NCBI GenBank assembly: GCA_017483575.1
Contig: JAFUWF010000019.1
Location: 186,001-250,000, forward strand
DNA length: 64,000 bases
DNA from: Bacteroidales bacterium
GTDB taxonomy: Bacteria; Bacteroidota; Bacteroidia; Bacteroidales; P3
Reading direction: 5' to 3'
Under the pieces are notes generated by a model. That model was not told the DNA's origin. It worked only from the letters and a program-made list of their open reading frames with translations, and did not search any database. Both the position numbers and the translations under genes were made by a program. Of the stretch, positions 50,345-57,432 are shown in pieces. Every line of letters starts with the position of its first letter. Position 1 is the stretch's first letter.

Positions 50345-50520
50345 ACACTCTTCCGTCCGTCCTGCACACACACTCCACCGTCCGCCCTGTCGGGCGTCCA
50401 CCTCCCCTAACTTAGGGGAGGAGCGAAGATGGTTCTTGCCGCAACCAGCAGTATCTAACTGCTCCCCTAAGTTAAGGGAGCTGGCAGCGGCTTGCCGCTG
50501 ACTGAGGAGTGTGTAAGGAA
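50345..50520. repeat. Two two-hairpin palindromic elements upstream of the aldo/keto reductase gene
   Basis: First element: core at 50402-50420 with second hairpin CGCCC-TGTC-GGGCG at 50383-50396. Second element, in opposite orientation: core at 50462-50480 with one mismatch and second hairpin CAGCGGC-TT-GCCGCTG at 50485-50500. Together with copy 3 of the AT repeat they fill the 380-base gap; no gene is seen there. Confidence 0.9.
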
Positions 50521-50586
50521 GACCGACGGAGTGTGTTGGGAATAATAATTTACAAGCAAACACAATAAAAAAAGCAAAACCAAGTT

Positions 50587-51633
50587 ATGAAAAAAAAATA
50601 CAACCAGACGATGGATAAGATTACCCTAGGCCGCAGTGGCCTCGTGGTGCCCCGCAATGGGTTCGGGGCCCTGCCAATACAACGTATCAGTGAGGCCGAT
50701 GCCGTGCGCCTCGTTCGCCGCGCCCTGGATGGCGGCATGTACTATTTCGACACCGCCCGCTTCTACACCGACAGCGAGGCCAAGCTCGGTGCCGCCCTCG
50801 TTGGCCGTCGCAGCGACGTGATTATCAGTACCAAAACCGGTGCCACCAGCGTCGAAGGCTTCTGGAAGGACCTGGAGACGAGCCTGGGGTTGCTACGGAC
50901 GGACTATGTGGACCTCTACCAGTTCCACAATCCCTCCTTCTGTCCCAAGCCCGGCGACGGCAGCGGCCTGTACGAGGCCATGCAGGAGGCTGTGCGCCAG
51001 GGCAAAGTGCGCCATATCGGTATCACCAACCACCGCCAGCGTGTGGCCCTCGAGGCCATCGAGAGCGGCCTCTACGAGACGTTGCAGTACCCCTTCTCCT
51101 ACCTGGCGTCGGAGGCCGACCTGGACATCGTTGAGCGCACGCGCCAGGCCGGCATGGGCTTCATAGCCATGAAGGGCCTCAGCGGAGGCCTCATCACCCA
51201 CAGCGCCGTGGCCTACGCCTACCTGGCGCAGTATCCCCATGTGGCTCCCATCTGGGGCATACAGAAGGAGACGGAGCTCGACGAGTGGCTCTCCTACCAG
51301 GACAACTCGCCGGTGCTTACCGACGAGATGCGCGCCGTCATCGAGAAGGACCGCCGCGAGCTCAGCGGCGACTTCTGCCGCGGTTGCGGCTACTGCCAGC
51401 CCTGTCCCGCAGGCATACAGATCCAGGACTGCAACCGCATGTCGCTGTTCCTGCGCCGTGCCCCGCACAGTGTCTACCTCACCGAGAGCTGGTACCGCGA
51501 GATGATGAAGATCGACGGCTGCCTGCATTGCAACCACTGCGTGCAGCATTGCCCCTACGGCCTCGACACGCCGAACCTCCTGGTCCGCAACAAGGAGGAT
51601 TTCCTGGAGTTCTGGAAGAACAGGAACCGTTGA
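50587..51633 (+). CDS. Aldo/keto reductase with C-terminal 4Fe-4S cluster domain
   Basis: A 348-residue oxidoreductase; an alternative start at 50611 (MDKITLGRSGLVV) is possible. The AKR barrel has the conserved FDTARFYTDSEAKLGAAL with catalytic Asp and Tyr, then IISTKTG with Lys, and YQFHNP with His. The C-terminal region has two Cys clusters: FCRGCGYCQPCPAGIQI and GCLHCNHCVQHCPYGLD, typical of the ferredoxin-like extension of some AKRs. The natural substrate is unknown. The stop overlaps the trmO start (TGATG). Confidence 0.92.
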   Translation: MKKKYNQTMDKITLGRSGLVVPRNGFGALPIQRISEADAVRLVRRALDGGMYYFDTARFYTDSEAKLGAALVGRRSDVIISTKTGATSVEGFWKDLETSLGLLRTDYVDLYQFHNPSFCPKPGDGSGLYEAMQEAVRQGKVRHIGITNHRQRVALEAIESGLYETLQYPFSYLASEADLDIVERTRQAGMGFIAMKGLSGGLITHSAVAYAYLAQYPHVAPIWGIQKETELDEWLSYQDNSPVLTDEMRAVIEKDRRELSGDFCRGCGYCQPCPAGIQIQDCNRMSLFLRRAPHSVYLTESWYREMMKIDGCLHCNHCVQHCPYGLDTPNLLVRNKEDFLEFWKNRNR

Positions 51634-52325
51634 TGGAACTGAAAACGATTGCACATATCGAATGCGCCTATGCCACCAAATTCGGGGTGCCGCGGCAGGC
51701 CGGACTCGTGGCGAGCCGTGCGCGTGTGGTGTTCGAACCCCCATACAGGGTGGCGGAAGCCGTGCGCGGTCTGGAGGGCTTCGACTATGTGTGGCTGCTC
51801 TGGGGCTTCCACCTCAACGGGCGCCAGGAGTGGAGCCCGACGGTGCGTCCGCCGCGTCTGGGCGGTAACAAGAGGGTAGGGGTCTTCGCCACGCGCAGTC
51901 CCTATAGGCCCAACGCCGTGGGACTGTCGTCGGTGCGCCTGCTGTCCGTGGGCGTGGACGCTGGGGTGGGACCCGTGTTGGAGGTGGAAGGCGCCGACCT
52001 GGTGAACGGTACGCCCATCTACGACATCAAACCCTACATCGCCTATGCCGACAGCCATCCCGATGCTCGCAGCGGTTTTGCCCCCGCAGCGCCGGAGGGA
52101 GTGCTGGAGGTGAGCGACCCACGGGGCGTTCTTTCCCCGCTGCCCGCGGAGATGGCCACCGCCTTGCGGCAGTCGTTGGCCCAGGATCCCCGTCCGCACT
52201 ACCAGGACGACCCTGAGCGTCGCTATGCGATGCTCTTCGGTGGCTGGGAGGTGAAATTCCACGTTGTTGGTAAAACGCTGATAATCGACACATTGGATGC
52301 CGTTGAAATGTTAAAAAACTGTTAA
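51633..52325 (+). CDS. trmO: tRNA (N6-threonylcarbamoyl-A37)-N6-methyltransferase TrmO-like
   Basis: A 230-residue protein of the TsaA/TrmO (YaeB, UPF0066) family, which uses S-adenosylmethionine to methylate t6A37 in tRNA-Thr. The start at 51633 gives MELKTIAHIECAYATKFGVP. The family motif of the beta-barrel core is seen in VFATRSPYRPNAVGLSSVRL, followed by DLVNGTPIYDIKPYIAYADS. C-terminal sequence includes DDPERRYAMLFGGWEVKF. It is translationally coupled to the AKR gene. Confidence 0.93.
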   Translation: MELKTIAHIECAYATKFGVPRQAGLVASRARVVFEPPYRVAEAVRGLEGFDYVWLLWGFHLNGRQEWSPTVRPPRLGGNKRVGVFATRSPYRPNAVGLSSVRLLSVGVDAGVGPVLEVEGADLVNGTPIYDIKPYIAYADSHPDARSGFAPAAPEGVLEVSDPRGVLSPLPAEMATALRQSLAQDPRPHYQDDPERRYAMLFGGWEVKFHVVGKTLIIDTLDAVEMLKNC

Positions 52326-52375
52326 AGTTTGTTAACAGTGAAATTTTTCGGGCAAAAATGTGTCTATATAGTCGA

Positions 52376-52897
52376 ATGGAAGAAATGTACACACAGATGG
52401 TCAAGGATTGCCGCCGCCGCGACCGCGAGGCGATGCGACGCCTCTATGAGACCACAGCCCCCATGGCGCTGGGTGTGTGCATGCGCTACTGCCACAACCG
52501 CGAGACCGCGCAGGACCTGATGCAGGAGGGCTACATCAAGGTGTTCGAACACATAGGACGCCTGCGGGAGCCCGAGAAGCTGATGGCCTGGGTGCGCCAG
52601 TTGATGGTCAACGAGTGCCTGAACCACCTCAGGAGCCACAAAGAGACGGTGAGCCTGGAGGAGTTGGATGAGGAACCCGCGGTGCCGCCGGCCGACCCGT
52701 TCACCGTCGAGGAGGTGGTGCGGGCCCTGCAGGGACTGCCGGAGCGGCAACGGATGGTGTTCAACCTGCTGGAGGTGGAGGGCGTGGCGCCCAAGAAGGT
52801 GGCACGCAGGCTGAAGACCAACGAGCAGAACGTGAAGGTGCTGTTTTCCCGCGCCTGCAACCGTCTGCAAGAAATATTGAAGAACGAAAAAGACTGA
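52376..52897 (+). CDS. ECF-type sigma-70 family RNA polymerase sigma factor
   Basis: A 173-residue sigma factor from ATG 52376; ATG 52358 would add six residues. Region 2 is DREAMRRLYETTAPMALGVC with NRETAQDLMQEGYIKVFEHI. Region 4 is ALQGLPERQRMVFNLLEVEG with KKVARRLKTNEQNVKVLFSR. It ends four bases before a single-pass membrane protein, the usual place for an anti-sigma factor. The regulon is unknown. Confidence 0.93.
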   Translation: MEEMYTQMVKDCRRRDREAMRRLYETTAPMALGVCMRYCHNRETAQDLMQEGYIKVFEHIGRLREPEKLMAWVRQLMVNECLNHLRSHKETVSLEELDEEPAVPPADPFTVEEVVRALQGLPERQRMVFNLLEVEGVAPKKVARRLKTNEQNVKVLFSRACNRLQEILKNEKD

Positions 52898-52902
52898 TAG
52901 AT

Positions 52903-53787
52903 ATGGACCTGAAGAACTTTGAAGTGCAGCCCGACAGCGGGCTTTTCGAGAAGATTGAGCGTAGACTGCGCATGCGCCGTCTGGCCAGGGTGGCCGGCGG
53001 AGTGGCTGCCGTCGGTGTGGCGGTGGCTGTGGTGTGCGTGGCCTGGCCCGGAAAGAGCGGGGCCGGGGAGCCCGGCCCGATGGTGGCGGCGATGCAACCG
53101 TCGCAGGTACAGGCCTTGTCCAGCTCCGCCCAGCCTGACATCGAGGACCTGCAGAGTGTTGGCTTCGAAGCGGTGGCAGCGTCCGGCACCTCCCCCAAGC
53201 GAGAGGTGGTGGACGCAGGAGTGAGTGTGGCAGAGCAGCCTGCGGCCACACCGACACACACCAGCACCTCCCCTAAGCTAGGGGAGGTGGACGCACGGAG
53301 TGCGGACGGAGGAGTGTGTGTGGCCGAGCAGCCCGCTACCTCCGCGACACACACCTCAGTCAGCCCTGACCGGGCTGCCAGCTCCCCTAACTTAGGGGAG
53401 CAGCAAGTTGCCACCATGGCCGACGGCGGTACCCCCTCGGCGCAGCAGGGCGTCGAGATGCCTGCCGACAAGAGCAAGGACCCCTCGGCGACGATTGTGC
53501 ACGAGGACAACCTGATGTGGGCGCCCAATGTCATAGCGCCCAACGGCGATGTGGACGAGAACCGCACCTTCAAGCTGAAGTCCACGTCGGCGGTGACGGA
53601 ATTCCGCCTCGTCATCTTCAACCGCGGAGGCCGTCAGGTCTACCAGAGCAACGACCCCGCCTTCCAGTGGGACGGCACGTACGACGGCGCCGCCATGCCA
53701 CAAGGAGCCTATGTGTGGGTGGCCAAATTCCGCGACAGCGACGGCCGCGCCCATCAGGAAAAGGGCACGGTGACCATCATCCGATAG
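52903..53787 (+). CDS. Single-pass membrane protein with gliding-motility-like C-terminal domain, putative anti-sigma partner
   Basis: A 294-residue protein. A short cytoplasmic N-terminus (FEKIERRLRMRRLARVAGG) precedes one transmembrane helix (VAAVGVAVAVVCVAW, about 33-48). A low-complexity periplasmic stretch from about 90 to 175 follows, made of two-hairpin repeat elements (SPKREVVDAG, SPKLGEVDARSADGG, SSPNLGEQ). The C-terminal 95 residues read WAPNVIAPNGDVDENRTFKL, then RLVIFNRGGRQVYQSNDPAF and WDGTYDGAAMPQGAYVW. This is the gliding-motility C-terminal (type B sorting-like) domain. Position right after the sigma gene suggests an anti-sigma role, but the N-terminus lacks a clear zinc anti-sigma motif. 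Confidence 0.75.
   Translation: MDLKNFEVQPDSGLFEKIERRLRMRRLARVAGGVAAVGVAVAVVCVAWPGKSGAGEPGPMVAAMQPSQVQALSSSAQPDIEDLQSVGFEAVAASGTSPKREVVDAGVSVAEQPAATPTHTSTSPKLGEVDARSADGGVCVAEQPATSATHTSVSPDRAASSPNLGEQQVATMADGGTPSAQQGVEMPADKSKDPSATIVHEDNLMWAPNVIAPNGDVDENRTFKLKSTSAVTEFRLVIFNRGGRQVYQSNDPAFQWDGTYDGAAMPQGAYVWVAKFRDSDGRAHQEKGTVTIIR
53187..53404 (+). repeat. Three two-hairpin element copies inside the sigma-partner gene
   Basis: A degenerate copy lies at about 53187-53235. A clear copy has core 53268-53286 and second hairpin CGCAC-GGA-GTGCG (53292-53304). A reverse-oriented copy has second hairpin CAGCCC-TGACC-GGGCTG (53361-53377) and core 53382-53400. All are in frame and translated. The degenerate and clear copies share the flank GTGTGGC(A/C)GAGCAGCC, so a tandem duplication probably occurred. 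Confidence 0.92.
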
Positions 53788-53821
53788 GGGAGGGCGGACG
53801 TTCTAAGTGCCACATAATCAT

Positions 53822-53850
53822 TGCCGACGGCATGCCGTCGGCATTATTTT
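53822..53850 (+). terminator. Terminator after the sigma-factor operon
   Basis: A perfect palindrome TGCCGACGGCATGCCGTCGGCA followed by TTATTTT. Confidence 0.85.
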
Positions 53851-53885
53851 ATATGGTTGTTCGCGTGTAATTCAAAAATTATGCG

Positions 53886-53893
53886 TATCTTTG
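53886..53893 (+). promoter_or_regulatory. Predicted -7 box for rnpB
   Basis: TATCTTTG followed by CA, about seven bases before the proposed RNA start. Confidence 0.65.
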
Positions 53894-53900
53894 CACCCGA

Positions 53901-54330
53901 AATAGCAAGGGCTGTTCTATCGCTCGGCACTTCGGATGCCGAGAGGAAAGTCCGGGCAGCGCGAGCCACCATGCTTCCTAACGGGAAGGCAGCGGATGAA
54001 TGCTTGAATGCGTGATTCCGCCGACAGAGAGCGCCACAGAAAAGAAACCGCTAATCGTGCAAGGCTGCCTCCGCAAGGTCGGCCACCATGCATGAAGCAA
54101 GGGTGAAAACGCGGGGTAAGAGCCCACGACGTGTCCCGGTGACGGGCGCGATGGCAAGCCTCATGGGCTGAAAGACCAAATAAACCGACAACCTCGGGCC
54201 GGCTCGCCCGATAGCCGCAAGGCTTTTGTCGGCGGGTAGGTCGATAGAGACCGTCGGCGACGGCGGCCCTAGATTGATGATAGAAGAACCCGCAAGGGTT
54301 ACAGAACCCGGCTTACAGGCCCTGGCTATT
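53901..54330 (+). ncRNA. rnpB: RNase P RNA (class A)
   Basis: Catalytic RNA that trims tRNA 5' leaders. The conserved 5' P4 segment GAGGAAAGTCCGGGC is at 53941-53955, and the conserved 3' part ACAGAACCCGGCTTACAGGC is at 54301-54320. The ends pair: AATAGC-AAGGGC at the start with GCCCTGGCTATT at the end. GGGTAAGAGCCCAC in the middle is another class A signature. A run of T residues follows, which acts as terminator. Ends are approximate. Confidence 0.95.
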
Positions 54331-54335
54331 TTTTT

Positions 54336-54363
54336 TTGAAATGAGAAATGAAAACTGAAAATT
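54336..54363. repeat. Heptanucleotide repeat upstream of the DUF4810 gene
   Basis: TGAAATGAGAAATGAAAACTG then AAAATTG units, period 7. It belongs to the same AT-rich group as the repeats around mutL and at 55201-55235. Confidence 0.75.
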
Positions 54364-54366
54364 GAA

Positions 54367-55218
54367 ATGGGATTGAAAAAAAACTATAGAAACAGGAAAA
54401 TATGGCGCATCATTGTTTGCGTCATGATTTTCAGTTTTCAATTTTCAATTTTCAATTTCCTAACCTCCTGTTCCGGCAAGTATGTGGGTGTGCCGCGGGC
54501 CGAGGTGCTCAGCTACCAGACCTATCCCACCTACGGCGGCCTGCATGCGTTGGCCACGGCCTATGCCGAGAGCATCAACGCCGCCGTCAAGGCCGACACC
54601 CTGCATCCCGGCATGTATGCCGAATATGGCGTCACCCTCGCCCTGATGGGCCGTAAGGGTACCGCCTGCCGCATGCTCAATGCCGAGATGAAGGCCTTCC
54701 CCGAGGGCCGTGGCATGGTGCAGCGTATCAAGCAAAGGCTGATGCCGGACATGCTGGCCGACACCCTGGCGTCGCCCCGCGACACCGCCAACCGGGCCCA
54801 GTTGGCCGAGTGGGCCTACGATTCCCTCACCGCCCTGCAGCCGTTGCCCTATGTGGCCCCCGTCATCGACAGCACCGACACCCTGTGGATCAGCCAGCAG
54901 ACCCCCGTCGACTCGGTGGTCTACCCCGTGGAACTCACCGCCAACGAGAAGCGCGAACTGCTGGCGCAACAGCAGGCTGCCGAGGCGGCACGCAAACAGT
55001 TCGTGGCCGACTCCATAGCCGCCGCCAAGCAGGCCGTCAAGGATGCCCGCAAGCAGGAGAAGCTGGAACGCGAGCAGGCCAAGAAGGAGAAAGAGAAGGC
55101 CCGCCAGCTGGAGCGCAAGGAGCGCGACAGACAGAACAAGGAACGTGCCGAACAGCGCCGCAAAGAACGCGAAGAGCAGAAGGTCGCCCGCGAAGCCGAA
55201 AAGAAAAAAGAAAAATGA
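54367..55218 (+). CDS. DUF4810-like lipoprotein
   Basis: A 283-residue lipoprotein. The signal peptide core (VMIFSFQFSIFNFLTSC) ends in lipobox FLTSC. It is encoded by a run of TTTTCAA-type heptamers at 54429-54459. The mature domain (YVGVPRAEVLSYQTYPTYGG, MYAEYGVTLALMGRKGTACR) resembles DUF4810, which is paired with DUF799 and a CsgG-like protein in other Gram-negatives. The last 80 residues are a charged coiled coil (KEKEKARQLERKERDRQNKE). The next gene starts 10 bases later. Confidence 0.78.
   Translation: MGLKKNYRNRKIWRIIVCVMIFSFQFSIFNFLTSCSGKYVGVPRAEVLSYQTYPTYGGLHALATAYAESINAAVKADTLHPGMYAEYGVTLALMGRKGTACRMLNAEMKAFPEGRGMVQRIKQRLMPDMLADTLASPRDTANRAQLAEWAYDSLTALQPLPYVAPVIDSTDTLWISQQTPVDSVVYPVELTANEKRELLAQQQAAEAARKQFVADSIAAAKQAVKDARKQEKLEREQAKKEKEKARQLERKERDRQNKERAEQRRKEREEQKVAREAEKKKEK
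54429..54459 (+). repeat. Heptanucleotide repeat forming a signal-peptide core
   Basis: TTTTCAG TTTTCAA TTTTCAA TTTTCAA TTTCC, period 7, read as I-F-S-F-Q-F-S-I-F-N-F in the DUF4810 gene. Confidence 0.88.
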
Positions 55219-55235
55219 AAAATGAGAAATGAAAA
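55202..55235. repeat. Heptanucleotide repeat between the two lipoprotein genes
   Basis: AAAAATG and GAAATGA units span the stop of the DUF4810 gene and the ATG of the next gene. Confidence 0.75.
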
Positions 55236-56044
55236 ATAATAGAGGAAAATATATTGACGGGATGAGGTTTGCGCTTGGCGGCGCAAGCCATGTCTTTGTT
55301 TTTTTCTTTTTCATTTTTGCTTTTACAATGACCTCGTGCAAAAGCGAGAAGAAACTCGAGCACTACAGCGATATCTACAGCGAACGCCCCGCGGTGATAT
55401 ACGTGGCGCCTCTCAACGACCTCTCCTTGCGCCATGCCCTGCGCACCACCGAGGACTCGGCGCTCAACCTCTCGCTCAACATTGCCTCCAAGCAGTTGTA
55501 CCTCACAGCCTCGGACCCCTTGGTCTTCAATGGCTACTATGTCCCCGGCCCCTTGGCGTCGGCCCAGATTGCCGCCACCGAGTGGCGTTCCGGCAAGCAG
55601 CTGCGCAACGAGGACATCTCCGACTACAACACCCAGCTCGGCATCGACGCCGTGCTCTTCATCACCATCCACAACTGGAGCAGCACCACCAACAGCTGGA
55701 CCGTCGAGGCGGAGTATGTGCTGCGCTCCACGACGAGCAACAAGGAACTGCTCCACGTGTCGGTCACCGCCCGCAAGACTCTCTCCACCGACTTCAAAGG
55801 CAATCCCCAGCCCTTGGTGGAGGACCTGGCCTTTGCCGACAAGTACGGCTGCGACCTGGAGACCGCCCAGCGTTGCCGCCTGGTGGAGACGCTGAACAAG
55901 TATGTCCTCAAAGACCTGCCCTCCGGTAAGCGCGCCCGCGAACACCGCACCGAGCGCTACATCCCGTCCCATCCCGAATATTTCAACCTCCAGATACATC
56001 CCGACGGCTCTGTCGAGATGAAACAGACCGAACTCGTTGATTAG
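55229..56044 (+). CDS. DUF799-like (GNA1162-type) lipoprotein
   Basis: A 271-residue lipoprotein; it may start at 55229 or at 55262 (MRFALGGASHVFVFFFFIF). The lipobox is MTSC. Mature sequence such as AVIYVAPLNDLSLRHALRTT, LASKQLYL-like strand and GIDAVLFITIHNW matches DUF799, whose TolB-like alpha/beta fold is predicted to act with a CsgG-like outer-membrane protein. No csgG-like gene is adjacent: rnpB lies upstream and comB downstream. The role is in the cell envelope but not defined. Confidence 0.82.
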   Translation: MKNNRGKYIDGMRFALGGASHVFVFFFFIFAFTMTSCKSEKKLEHYSDIYSERPAVIYVAPLNDLSLRHALRTTEDSALNLSLNIASKQLYLTASDPLVFNGYYVPGPLASAQIAATEWRSGKQLRNEDISDYNTQLGIDAVLFITIHNWSSTTNSWTVEAEYVLRSTTSNKELLHVSVTARKTLSTDFKGNPQPLVEDLAFADKYGCDLETAQRCRLVETLNKYVLKDLPSGKRAREHRTERYIPSHPEYFNLQIHPDGSVEMKQTELVD

Positions 56045-56053
56045 CATCAAACT

Positions 56054-56749
56054 ATGAATATCGAAGTATCACTCACCCCGGCCCTCTATCCCTATCGTAC
56101 CATCACCGAGAACCATGTCACTGTGGCCATAGACCTTCTGCGTGCCACCACCGCCGTCTGCGCCGCCTTCCAGGCCGGTTGCAGCATCGTGGTGCCCCTG
56201 GACAGCCTCGACAACCTGCAGCGCTACCGCGAGATGGGCTTCCTTCTCGCCGCCGAGCGCAACGGCAGCAAGGTGGGCGACGCCGAGTATGGCAACTCGC
56301 CTACGGAGTACCTCGACAACGACATGAGCGGGGTACGCCTGGCCTACAGCACCACCAACGGCACCGTCACCATTGTCCGTGCCGCCGACGCCGCGCTGAC
56401 CCTCGTGGGATGCTTCGCCAACCTCACGGCGTTGTGCCAACGGCTCGCACAGGAGAACCGCGATGTGGTGCTGCTCTGCAGCGGTTGGAAGAACGATTTC
56501 TGCATCGAGGACACCCTCGTGGCCGGTGCCATCATCGAACGCTGCCAGGCCACGCCCCACGGCGATGCCGCCACAATGGCCCTCGACCTCTGGCAGCAGG
56601 CCAAGACCGACCCCTTCGCCTACTGCGCCGACGCCACCCATGTCCACCGCCTCTACGGTCTTGGGGCCGAGAAGGATGTGCGCTTTGCTTTCAAAATGGA
56701 TACCTGTCCCGTGGTGCCCGTGCTCTCCAACGGACGACTGACCCTATGA
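56054..56749 (+). CDS. comB: 2-phosphosulfolactate phosphatase family protein
   Basis: A 231-residue protein of the ComB family, known from archaeal coenzyme M synthesis, where it dephosphorylates 2-phosphosulfolactate. Motifs are VAIDLLRATTAVCAAFQAG, GDAEYGNSPTEY, LAYSTTNGTVTIVRA and LLCSGWKNDFCIEDTLVAGA. The enzyme occurs in many bacteria without coenzyme M. No other com gene is nearby. It overlaps the PAP2 gene (ATGA). Confidence 0.9.
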   Translation: MNIEVSLTPALYPYRTITENHVTVAIDLLRATTAVCAAFQAGCSIVVPLDSLDNLQRYREMGFLLAAERNGSKVGDAEYGNSPTEYLDNDMSGVRLAYSTTNGTVTIVRAADAALTLVGCFANLTALCQRLAQENRDVVLLCSGWKNDFCIEDTLVAGAIIERCQATPHGDAATMALDLWQQAKTDPFAYCADATHVHRLYGLGAEKDVRFAFKMDTCPVVPVLSNGRLTL

Positions 56750-57384
56750 GAAACCTCCTGGTCATACTTCTGCTGCTGTCGCCCGTGGGCCTGCGTGCCC
56801 AGTGGGACACCGCCACGCCCGAACCGTTGCCGATGAGGAAGTACCTGGGCCCCGCCATTACCGGCGTCTCGCTGGTAGGTATGGGCAGCCTGCTGGCTTT
56901 CCAGCCCGACATGCACGATTTGGCCGTGACCCTCCGCGACGAAGTGCTCTATCATGACCTGCCGAAAATCCATGCCGACGACTATGTCCAATACCTCCCT
57001 GCGCTGACCCCTGTGGTACTGAACCTCTGCGGTGTGAAGGGACGTCACGGTTTCTGGAAACTGGCCCAGCTCGAAGGGGCCAGCTACCTGCTGGGAGGCG
57101 GATGGCTCAATGCCGCCAAATACGGTTTCGCCCTGCGCCGTCCCGACAACTCCACCCACAACAGTTTCCCCTCCGGCCACACTTTCTTTGCCTTCACCGG
57201 GGCCGAAATCCTGAGACGCGAGTATGGCAAGGAGTATCCCTGGCTGGCCGTGGCGGGCTACGCCGTGGCCACCCTTGTGGGAATCATGCGCATCTACAAC
57301 AACCGCCACTGGGCCGGCGACGTGCTGGCGGGTGCCGGACTGGGCATCCTCTCGGTGTCGTTGGTGTATTGGACCCTCGATTAA
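56746..57384 (+). CDS. PAP2-family phosphatase
   Basis: A 212-residue membrane-associated protein with signal MRNLLVILLLLSPVGLRAQ. The three PAP2 motifs are in order: KYGFALRRP (KxxxxxxRP), NSFPSGHT (PSGH) and RIYNNRHWAGD (SRxxxxxHxxxD type, with R and H kept). Such enzymes remove phosphate from lipid phosphates such as undecaprenyl pyrophosphate or phosphatidate. It is co-translated with comB. Confidence 0.92.
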   Translation: MRNLLVILLLLSPVGLRAQWDTATPEPLPMRKYLGPAITGVSLVGMGSLLAFQPDMHDLAVTLRDEVLYHDLPKIHADDYVQYLPALTPVVLNLCGVKGRHGFWKLAQLEGASYLLGGGWLNAAKYGFALRRPDNSTHNSFPSGHTFFAFTGAEILRREYGKEYPWLAVAGYAVATLVGIMRIYNNRHWAGDVLAGAGLGILSVSLVYWTLD

Positions 57385-57432
57385 AAGAATAACTAAAACA
57401 ATCAAACATTCAAGCAATCAATTAAATAGAAA

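Noticed and set aside
53821..54015. Small open frame at the start of rnpB
   Set aside because: It overlaps the RNase P RNA 5' region and terminator; no protein-like features.
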